Shown one piece after another: positions 1-5,044 of a stretch of DNA of 5,044 bases. The stretch spans positions 1 through 5,044 of the forward strand of contig CANRDH010000129.1 in assembly GCA_947629295.1 (NCBI GenBank), read 5' to 3'. Below the pieces are notes generated by a model. It searched no databases, had not been told where the DNA came from, and saw nothing but the letters and a program-made list of their open reading frames with translations. Every line of letters starts with the position of its first letter. Positions within the stretch are counted from its first letter, which is position 1. Made by a program: the position numbers and the translations under genes. This DNA comes from an uncultured Clostridia bacterium (GTDB taxonomy: Bacteria; Bacillota; Clostridia; Oscillospirales; Acutalibacteraceae).

Positions 1-900
1 TTAGAGCTTTCTCCGATTGCAAGCGCATATGCAAAAGCAAGAGGTGCGGACAGAATGTCATCATATGGAGATTGGGCGGCACTTTCCGATACCTGCGACA
101 AACAGACTGCACTTCTGCTTAAAAGAGAGGTTTCAGACGGAATTATTGCTCCCGATTATACAGATGAGGCACTTGAAATACTCAAATCAAAGCGTAAAGG
201 AACATACAATATTGTTAAGATAGATCCTTCATATGTTCCGGCAGAAATTGAGAATAAACAGGTCTATGGAATTAATTTTGAACAGGGAAGAAATAATCTT
301 AAAATAGATGAGGATATGCTCAAAAATATAGTGACAGAAAATAAGGAGCTTACAGAAGAGGCTAAGCGTGACCTTATAATATCCCTTATTACGCTTAAAT
401 ATACGCAGTCAAATTCCGTCTGCTATGCAAAGGACGGACAGGCAATAGGCGTCGGTGCAGGACAGCAGTCAAGAATACACTGTACACGTCTTGCAGGAAA
501 TAAGGCTGATATATGGTATCTTCGTCAGTGTCCGAAGGTTCTTGCGCTTCCTTTCAGAGATGATATACGCAGACCTGACCGTGATAATACAATAGATGTA
601 TATATTTCGGATGATTATGAGGATGTACTTGCCGATGGAGTATGGGAGCAGTTCTTTACAACAAAGCCCGAGCCGCTTACACGTGAGGAGAAAAAGCAGT
701 GGCTTTCAACATTCAGCGGAGTTTCTCTGGGTTCTGACGCATTTTTCCCGTTTGGAGATAATATCGAAAGGGCAAAGAGAAGCGGTGTGCAGTATATAGC
801 ACAGCCGGGCGGTTCTATCCGTGACGATAATGTAATTGATACCTGCAACAAATACGGAATGACGATGGCATTCACAGGCATACGTCTTTTCCACCATTAA
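1..900 (+). CDS. purH: AICAR formyltransferase (5-aminoimidazole-4-carboxamide ribonucleotide transformylase), C-terminal part, truncated at window start
   Basis: The reading frame is open from base 1 to the TAA at 898-900, giving 299 visible codons with the start outside the window. The enzyme moves a formyl group from 10-formyl-tetrahydrofolate to AICAR to make FAICAR, the penultimate step of IMP synthesis, in the cytosol. Visible family signatures are SPIASAYAKARGADRMSSYG (codons 4-23), YTQSNSVCYAKDGQ (about 134-147), GAGQQSRIHCTRLAG, SDAFFPFGDN, RAKRSGVQYIAQPGGSIRDD, and the C-terminal RLFHH. Counting back from the C-terminus, Asn138 falls at the position I recall as catalytic Asn431 of human ATIC, with no net length change. 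The catalytic Lys-His pair would lie about 27 codons upstream of the window. The sequence is closer to the animal-type domain than to E. coli PurH, because it keeps the segment between TRLAG and SDAFFPF that E. coli lacks. Clostridia often carry this type as a standalone protein of about 390 residues with a separate IMP cyclohydrolase. Whether an IMPCH domain is fused here cannot be seen. purD follows after 12 bases, so the two genes are probably co-transcribed. Confidence 0.96.
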   Translation, partial: LELSPIASAYAKARGADRMSSYGDWAALSDTCDKQTALLLKREVSDGIIAPDYTDEALEILKSKRKGTYNIVKIDPSYVPAEIENKQVYGINFEQGRNNLKIDEDMLKNIVTENKELTEEAKRDLIISLITLKYTQSNSVCYAKDGQAIGVGAGQQSRIHCTRLAGNKADIWYLRQCPKVLALPFRDDIRRPDRDNTIDVYISDDYEDVLADGVWEQFFTTKPEPLTREEKKQWLSTFSGVSLGSDAFFPFGDNIERAKRSGVQYIAQPGGSIRDDNVIDTCNKYGMTMAFTGIRLFHH

Positions 901-912
901 TGGAGGTGTCAT

Positions 913-2178
913 ATGAAAATATTAGTAGTAGGAAGCGGCGGAAGAGAGCATACGATAATCCGCAAGCTTAAGGATAGCCCGAAGGTTGACAAAATATATG
1001 CCGCACCCGGCAACGGAGGAATTTCCCGTGATGCCGAATGTGTTGATATAGGAGCAATGGATAAGGAAGGCATTGCAAAATTTGCCAAGGAAAATGCGGT
1101 CGATATAGTTTTTGTAGCACCCGATGACCCGCTTGCGGACGGTATGGTAGATACATTGACAGAAAACGGCATACGTGCTTTCGGTCCGTGTGCAAATGCG
1201 GCTATAATAGAAAGCAGTAAGGTATTTTCCAAGAATCTTATGAAAAAGTATAATATACCCACGGCGGAGTATGAGGTTTTTGACGATCCTAAAAAAGCTA
1301 TGGAATATATTGAAAAAAAGGGAAAATATCCCGTTGTTGTAAAGGCGGACGGACTGGCACTCGGAAAGGGAGTTATCATAGCTCAGAACCATGACGAGGC
1401 AGGAGCGGCACTTAAAGAAATAATGGAGGATAAGAAATTCGGCAAATCGGGTAATAATGTTGTTGTAGAGGAATTTCTCACAGGACCTGAGGTTTCCGTG
1501 CTTGCATTTACCGATGGAAAGACACTCATACCTATGGTATCTTCAAAGGATCACAAGAGAGCCTACGACAATGACGAGGGTCTTAATACAGGCGGAATGG
1601 GTACGATAAGTCCGAATCCGTATTATACGGATGAGATTGCTGAAGTTTGCAGAAAGACCATATTTGAGCCGACGGTTGCCGCAATGAACAGTGAGAACCG
1701 TACATTCAAGGGCTGTCTGTATTTCGGACTTATGATAACGCCTGACGGCCCGAAGGTTATAGAATATAATGCACGTTTCGGCGACCCCGAAGCGCAGGTC
1801 GTACTTCCAAGGCTCAGGACCGATTTGGTTGATATTATTGAAGCAGTCATAGACGGCAGACTTGATGAGATTAACATTGAATGGTCTGATGAAGCGACTG
1901 CCTGTGTTGTTATGGCGTCGGGAGGATATCCGCTTGCATATAAAAAGGGCATTGAGATAAGCGGTCTTGACGACAACGGACAGATAGACGGAGCGGTTGT
2001 ATACCATGCGGGAACAAAATACGAAAACGGAAAATTTTACACAAACGGCGGACGTGTACTCGGAGTAACCGCAAGCGGAAAGACGCTTGACGAGGCATTG
2101 AAAAAAGCATATACAGCAGTAGAAAAAATATCTTTTGACGGTGCACATTATCGCCATGACATAGGAAAAATAAAATAA
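913..2178 (+). CDS. purD: Phosphoribosylamine--glycine ligase (GAR synthetase)
   Basis: This is a complete 421-residue protein, the usual length for PurD. It joins glycine to 5-phosphoribosylamine using ATP to give GAR, the second committed step of purine synthesis, as a soluble cytosolic enzyme. The N-terminal domain opens with MKILVVGSGGREHT (residues 1-14). The ATP-grasp region includes VVVKADGLALGKGV (141-154), EEFLTGPEVS (186-195), SSKDHKRAYDNDEG (210-223), NTGGMG (225-230) and the Mg-binding stretch VIEYNARFGDPE (282-293), with Glu284 and Asn286 as the likely metal ligands. The C-terminal domain (about 330-421) has the usual ACVVMASGGYP and NGGRVLGV motifs. All key motifs are intact. 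The ATG at 913 is supported by GGAGG at 902-906 with a 6-base gap. VAPDDPLADG replaces the GPEAPL form seen in E. coli, which I recall as common in clostridial PurD. The gene is the last of its purine operon, with an intrinsic terminator starting about 19 bases after its stop. Confidence 0.98.
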   Translation: MKILVVGSGGREHTIIRKLKDSPKVDKIYAAPGNGGISRDAECVDIGAMDKEGIAKFAKENAVDIVFVAPDDPLADGMVDTLTENGIRAFGPCANAAIIESSKVFSKNLMKKYNIPTAEYEVFDDPKKAMEYIEKKGKYPVVVKADGLALGKGVIIAQNHDEAGAALKEIMEDKKFGKSGNNVVVEEFLTGPEVSVLAFTDGKTLIPMVSSKDHKRAYDNDEGLNTGGMGTISPNPYYTDEIAEVCRKTIFEPTVAAMNSENRTFKGCLYFGLMITPDGPKVIEYNARFGDPEAQVVLPRLRTDLVDIIEAVIDGRLDEINIEWSDEATACVVMASGGYPLAYKKGIEISGLDDNGQIDGAVVYHAGTKYENGKFYTNGGRVLGVTASGKTLDEALKKAYTAVEKISFDGAHYRHDIGKIK

Positions 2179-2193
2179 ATATACTTATACAGA

Positions 2194-2232
2194 GCCGGCA
2201 GTACCTATATACAGTACTGCCAGCCTTTTTTT
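2194..2232 (+). terminator. Rho-independent terminator after purD
   Basis: There is a perfect 8-bp stem, GGCAGTAC (2197-2204) pairing with GTACTGCC (2214-2221), around a 9-base loop. Two more G/C pairs are possible after one mismatch (2194-2195 with 2223-2224). Seven Ts follow at 2226-2232. The element sits 18 bases after the purD stop and points the same way. The opposite strand has no T run after the stem, so it should work in one direction only. It separates the purine genes from the transporter group. Confidence 0.9.
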
Positions 2233-2288
2233 ATTAAAATTAATTTTTTGTATATGCTGTTATTTTATAAACATATTAGTTATATAAA

Positions 2289-2317
2289 AAAACAAAATAT
2301 AAAAATGTTGCTATAAA
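2289..2317 (+). promoter_or_regulatory. Candidate extended -10 promoter for the transporter group
   Basis: TGCTATAAA at 2309-2317 fits an extended -10 element (TGnTATAAT) with one mismatch in the hexamer. Seventeen bases upstream of the hexamer, the -35 position reads AAAACA (2289-2294), which matches only the ACA half of TTGACA, as is common when an extended -10 is present. Initiation would be near 2324, giving a leader of about 50 bases before the ATG at 2373. The whole region is very A/T-rich, so chance matches are easy. The strong terminator upstream makes some promoter here likely. Confidence 0.45.
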
Positions 2318-2323
2318 TTAGCA
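2309..2323. repeat. Short perfect dyad over the candidate -10 (possible operator)
   Basis: TGCTA (2309-2313) and TAGCA (2319-2323) form a perfect inverted repeat around a 5-base centre, overlapping the candidate -10. Outside it, 2290-2301 (AAACAAAATATA) can pair with 2326-2338 (TATATTTTTGTTT) if one T is bulged, making a larger but A/T-only symmetric structure. The position would suit a repressor site, but no regulator is encoded in the window and A/T-rich DNA gives such repeats by chance. Confidence 0.3.
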
Positions 2324-2356
2324 TATATATTTTTGTTTCAACCTCCAATAATAAAT

Positions 2357-2363
2357 AAGGGAG
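2357..2363 (+). promoter_or_regulatory. Ribosome binding site deciding the adaptor gene start
   Basis: AAGGGAG at 2357-2363 lies 9 bases before the ATG at 2373. A TTG at 2364 is in frame but directly abuts this site with no spacer, so it cannot be served by it. The ATG at 2373, followed by a Lys-Lys and hydrophobic anchor, is the better start. Confidence 0.8.
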
Positions 2364-2372
2364 TTGAGCTAT

Positions 2373-3356
2373 ATGAAAAAATATATAATTCTGTTTTTAA
2401 GTACAATACTTTGTATTACGGGTATTTTTACATTCGGCAGGATAACAGCCGACGCTTTGGAGGTTTCTGTCTACATCGTAAAGCTTTCCGATGCCGATAA
2501 TACGGTGACAGCTTCGGGAAAGCTTGAATATAATACGGAAAATACCGTTATGAGCGATAATTATTTCATAATAAATAAAATATATGTAAGCGGGGGCGAT
2601 ACTGTAAAAAAGGGCGACCCCCTTATAACTGTGCTCGAACCGGTGAGCAGCGATATGATACCATATTCATATTCAGAAATGGATACGCTGATATCAATGT
2701 TCTCAAAGTCGGACATATCAGAGGATATCCTCAGAGAAATAAAAAAATATTGCACGGAAAGAACAATATATGCTAAAAGCGACGGAGTTGTATCAACGGT
2801 TGCCCACAACGAAAACGAGATAGTAAATAAAAATACATTGCTTATGAAGCTTTCGGATTCAAGCACACTTGTAATTCCTGTAAATATAAATGAAGCCTAT
2901 ATTGAAAAAATAAAAATAGGACAGAAAGCAAGTATAAAATTTACGGCGCTGGAAAATAAAAAATTCAGCGGCGAGGTCTGCTCAATATCAAAAGAAGCAA
3001 AACAAACCTCCGGACTGACCGGCAAGGAAACTTCGGTTGAGGTAAAAATTAAGCTTGATGATACCGACGAAAAACTCAGAATAGGATACAGTGCGGAATG
3101 TACGATAACGACCTCGACAGATAAGAATAAAATCATACTCCCATATGAATATATGCGTTCGGATGAAAAGGGCGATTATGTATTTATTGCAAGAGGTAAT
3201 CAGGCAGTAAAGAAATATATAAAAACAGGAGCCGAATATAAAAACGGAATAGAAGTAAAATCAGGTCTGAGGGTAAAGGATAGGATAATAAAGGATTTGG
3301 GCGATGTCAGTGACGGGCAGAGAATAATCATATCGGCGGGTGAGAGCAGTGCTTGA
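2373..3356 (+). CDS. Membrane-fusion / periplasmic-adaptor-type protein of an ABC transporter (HlyD/MacA/YknX-like)
   Basis: The product is 327 residues from the ATG at 2373. A Lys-Lys start and a hydrophobic stretch (about residues 4-20) form an uncleaved anchor or signal segment; I see no convincing lipobox. A split lipoyl-like domain follows. The first half (about 47-91) contains the typical KIYVSGGDTVKKGDPL, and the second (about 131-160) contains YAKSDGVVSTVAHNENEIV. Only about 40 residues lie between them, so the long coiled-coil hairpin of MacA/HlyD is replaced by a short insert. A beta-barrel segment (about 163-245) has VNINEAYIEKIKIGQKASIK, and the C-terminal membrane-proximal domain (about 250-327) ends with the usual GIEVKSGLRVKDRII pattern. 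In Gram-positives such proteins (for example YknX) sit outside the membrane and work with a MacB-like permease. The permease gene overlaps this stop codon, so they are translationally linked. The transported substrate cannot be read from the sequence. The gene is strikingly A-rich: 2881-2940 has 12 G/C in 60. Confidence 0.9.
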   Translation: MKKYIILFLSTILCITGIFTFGRITADALEVSVYIVKLSDADNTVTASGKLEYNTENTVMSDNYFIINKIYVSGGDTVKKGDPLITVLEPVSSDMIPYSYSEMDTLISMFSKSDISEDILREIKKYCTERTIYAKSDGVVSTVAHNENEIVNKNTLLMKLSDSSTLVIPVNINEAYIEKIKIGQKASIKFTALENKKFSGEVCSISKEAKQTSGLTGKETSVEVKIKLDDTDEKLRIGYSAECTITTSTDKNKIILPYEYMRSDEKGDYVFIARGNQAVKKYIKTGAEYKNGIEVKSGLRVKDRIIKDLGDVSDGQRIIISAGESSA

Positions 3357-4530
3357 AATAATATTAAAATCATTCAGAGGTCTTGTCTGGAATAAGGGAA
3401 GAACCTTCCTTACTCTGCTCGGAATATCTGTGGGTGTTGCCGCCGTTATAATTATTATGAGTATAAGTAATATAGGAAAAACAGCACTGAATGATGAGAT
3501 CGACAGTCTGGGAATGGGAGGTCTTGCGGTAAGCGTAAGCGATACGGAAGCACCTCTGACGTCAACTGAGCTGAGCCGGATAAAGGAAATATCCTCTGTA
3601 CAATCCGCAATGCCGTTGGTTTTTGAAACATCAACAGTATATTTTCAAAATCAGAAACTGCCCGTCTACCTTTTTGGAATAGACAGGAATGCAGAAAGTG
3701 CAATATCCCTTAAGTTGTTATACGGTCGATTTTTCAATATAGGGGATATAGCGGCAGACGCAAAGGTATGTATGGTTGACAGTAAATTTGCAGTTACAAA
3801 CTACGGAACCGAAAATATAACAGGAAAAACGATTGCAATAAGCAGCGGCGGAACAACGGACAGATATGAAGTAATAGGAATAATAAAAACAGGCAGCGGA
3901 CTTCTGCAAAATGTTATGGGAAGCGTTATACCTGATTTTGTTTATATACCCTACAGTACAATGCAGAAAAATATGTCAAGCAATAATTTTACGCAAATTG
4001 TCATAAAAACAGACGATAATGACAGCTACGAGGCACTCAGTGAGGAGGTTGTGCAGAAAATCGGAAAAAACAGCAATTATGAAAATGCATATACCGTAAA
4101 TAATCTTGCTAAGCAAAAGGATAGTCTGGAAGGAATAATAAATATCTTTTCGATCGTTCTGTCCGCAATAGGCGCAGTTTCACTGATAGTTGCGGGAATG
4201 AATATAATGAATGTCATGCTGGTATCCGTAAAGGAGCGTACAAGGGAAATAGGTATAAAAAAGGCGATAGGTGCAAAAAACAGCATGATAGCGGCAGAAT
4301 TTCTTGCAGAATCAGCAATAATAAGTTTATGCGGAGGACTTCTCGGAATAATACTTGGAAATGCTGTAATGTATATAGGGGGAGCATTATTCGGATTGAC
4401 AATACTACCACAGTTTGATATAATTTTCGTAATGCTCATATTTTCTGCGGCTATAGGTGCGGTATTCGGAATATACCCTGCTCTTAAAGCCGCAAGACTT
4501 AAACCTGTTGAAGCATTGAGGTATTATTAA
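3340..4530 (+). CDS. ABC transporter permease, MacB/FtsX family
   Basis: This is a 396-residue membrane protein with the standard MacB-type layout. One N-terminal membrane segment (about 21-44, including RTFLTLLGISVGVAAVIIIM) is followed by a large extracytoplasmic MacB-PCD-like domain (about 46-265). Three C-terminal membrane segments (about 268-293, 322-346, 361-381) form the FtsX domain. The coupling region KERTREIGIKKAIGAKN and the C-terminal GIYPALKAARLKPVEALRYY are diagnostic. There is no fused ATPase domain, so it needs a separate ATPase subunit, which is not found in the window. Members move peptides, lipoproteins or antimicrobials, or work as mechanotransmitters; the substrate here is unknown. 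The start is the GTG at 3340, overlapping the adaptor gene by 17 bases. A second in-frame GTG at 3349 has GGTGA (3339-3343) five bases upstream and is at least as good by ribosome site, leaving an 8-base overlap. Either way translation is probably coupled to the upstream gene. The stop is followed after 17 bases by the next gene. Confidence 0.95.
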   Translation: MRAVLEIILKSFRGLVWNKGRTFLTLLGISVGVAAVIIIMSISNIGKTALNDEIDSLGMGGLAVSVSDTEAPLTSTELSRIKEISSVQSAMPLVFETSTVYFQNQKLPVYLFGIDRNAESAISLKLLYGRFFNIGDIAADAKVCMVDSKFAVTNYGTENITGKTIAISSGGTTDRYEVIGIIKTGSGLLQNVMGSVIPDFVYIPYSTMQKNMSSNNFTQIVIKTDDNDSYEALSEEVVQKIGKNSNYENAYTVNNLAKQKDSLEGIINIFSIVLSAIGAVSLIVAGMNIMNVMLVSVKERTREIGIKKAIGAKNSMIAAEFLAESAIISLCGGLLGIILGNAVMYIGGALFGLTILPQFDIIFVMLIFSAAIGAVFGIYPALKAARLKPVEALRYY

Positions 4531-4533
4531 AAT

Positions 4534-4540
4534 AAAGGGG
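4534..4540 (+). promoter_or_regulatory. Ribosome binding site of the cysteine-rich gene
   Basis: AAAGGGG lies 7 bases before the ATG at 4548 and directly after the permease stop. It fixes the start of a gene whose stop is beyond the window and supports it being a real gene in the same transcript. Confidence 0.75.
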
Positions 4541-4547
4541 CGGCGAT

Positions 4548-5044
4548 ATGGAAAAATATATAAGTTTTCCCGGTCTACCTCAATCAACCGTGACAGAGGT
4601 AATAATGTCGTGTGAAAAACCGGAATTTATATTTGAACTGATGAATAATTATCATATAAATATATTGTCGCCCTGTCCGCTTGAAAATATAAACGGTGCG
4701 GAAAGATATCATGCCGATATGTTGGTATGTCATCTTGGCGGAAATAAATTTATTATTGATGAAAATAATAAGGATTTTATAAAAGGATTTGTTTCTCTTG
4801 GTGCAGAAGTTTCATTGTGCTGTGATATAAATGCAAAAAATCCAAAACTTAATGTGTGTTTTCTAAAGGATAAGGTGATATGTAATAAAGAAAAAACCGA
4901 GAGAAAAATATTAGATTTTTGTACGGAAAAAAATATAAAAATCATTCATACCAAACAAAGCTACACCGCCTGTTCGACAGCCGTTGTTTGTGAAAATGCC
5001 GTGATAACGGCAGATAACTCAATATATGGGGTATGTATAAAAAA
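4548..5044 (+). CDS. Cysteine-rich conserved hypothetical protein, possibly DUF6873 family, truncated at window end
   Basis: An open frame of 165 codons runs without a stop to the right edge, from an ATG with a good ribosome site. The visible part has no signal peptide or membrane segment and looks like a soluble alpha/beta protein. It begins MEKYISFPGLPQSTV and carries two stretches that look conserved: RYHADMLVCHLGGNKFIID (53-71) and IIHTKQSYTACSTAVVCENA (132-151), followed by VITADNSIYGV. I recall this layout (FPxLP start, HxDMLxxxLGGN, IxxKQGYAxCS, then an ITxD strand) from a clostridial family of about 250 residues of unknown function, probably DUF6873. That assignment is from memory and unverified. 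Eleven cysteines in 165 residues (22, 43, 61, 91, 92, 104, 112, 125, 142, 148, 163) is high for a cytosolic protein, but they are spread out and form no CxxC motif. The gene is 17 bases after the permease, so it is probably in the same operon. I cannot give it a function. Confidence 0.88.
   Translation, partial: MEKYISFPGLPQSTVTEVIMSCEKPEFIFELMNNYHINILSPCPLENINGAERYHADMLVCHLGGNKFIIDENNKDFIKGFVSLGAEVSLCCDINAKNPKLNVCFLKDKVICNKEKTERKILDFCTEKNIKIIHTKQSYTACSTAVVCENAVITADNSIYGVCIK

Noticed and set aside
909..1392. Two overlapping minus-strand open frames of 156 codons in the 5' half of purD
   Set aside because: They are antisense to well-conserved purD codons, have no ribosome site of note, and their translations are low in recognisable motifs.
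1543..2157. A 204-codon open frame on the minus strand inside purD
   Set aside because: It lies wholly antisense to a clearly recognised purD and its translation resembles no protein family; it is a shadow of the coding bias.
2248..2288. Other promoter-like hexamers (TTGTAT at 2248, TATAAA at 2266 and 2283)
   Set aside because: The spacings or the -35 matches are poor (12-base spacing for TTGTAT/TATAAA; TTATTT as -35 for 2283), as expected by chance in A/T-rich DNA.
2364..2372. Alternative TTG start adding three residues (MSY) to the adaptor protein
   Set aside because: It directly abuts the AAGGGAG ribosome site with no spacer, while the ATG at 2373 has a normal 9-base gap.
2179..2372. Riboswitch or small RNA in the intergenic region
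   Set aside because: Beyond the purD terminator and the A/T-rich dyad I see no G/C-containing stems, no purine-riboswitch core and no second terminator.
2373..2420. Possible lipoprotein signal in the adaptor (Cys in LSTILCITG)
   Set aside because: The residue before the cysteine is Leu rather than Gly/Ala/Ser, so it does not fit a lipobox; an uncleaved membrane anchor is more likely.
4077..4439. Minus-strand 120-codon hydrophobic open frame
   Set aside because: It mirrors the membrane segments of the permease on the opposite strand, which often yields hydrophobic-looking shadow frames.

Overview
The window reads as a chromosomal segment from a low-to-moderate GC Clostridia-type Firmicute, plausibly Ruminococcaceae/Oscillospiraceae-like. 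The evidence is strong GGAGG-type ribosome binding sites, heavy use of ATA for isoleucine, AGA/CGT arginine codons, a GTG start, and the style of its purine proteins. The genus is inference from sequence style, not an identification. All genes lie on the plus strand.

Region 1 (1-2232) is the end of a purine biosynthesis operon. It holds the C-terminal 299 codons of an AICAR formyltransferase of the eukaryote-like type (open at the left edge) and, 12 bases later, a complete purD (GAR synthetase). A clear intrinsic terminator follows purD.

Region 2 (2233-2372) is a very A/T-rich intergenic stretch. It contains a candidate extended -10 promoter embedded in a short dyad, and a good ribosome binding site for the next gene.

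Region 3 (2373-5044) is a second, compact gene group. It encodes a small membrane-fusion/adaptor protein (HlyD/MacA/YknX-like), a MacB/FtsX-type ABC permease whose start overlaps the adaptor's end, and after 17 bases a cysteine-rich cytosolic protein of unknown function that runs off the right edge. The adaptor and permease look like two parts of a YknXYZ/MacAB-like exporter or envelope-acting transporter. The ATPase that normally sits beside or between them is not in the window. The main points of interest are this missing ATPase, the link to the cysteine-rich unknown gene, and the regulatory dyad in front of the group. I see no RNA genes, mobile elements, CRISPR arrays or integration signals. 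Most of the window is ordinary, and I do not see proof of a new system.
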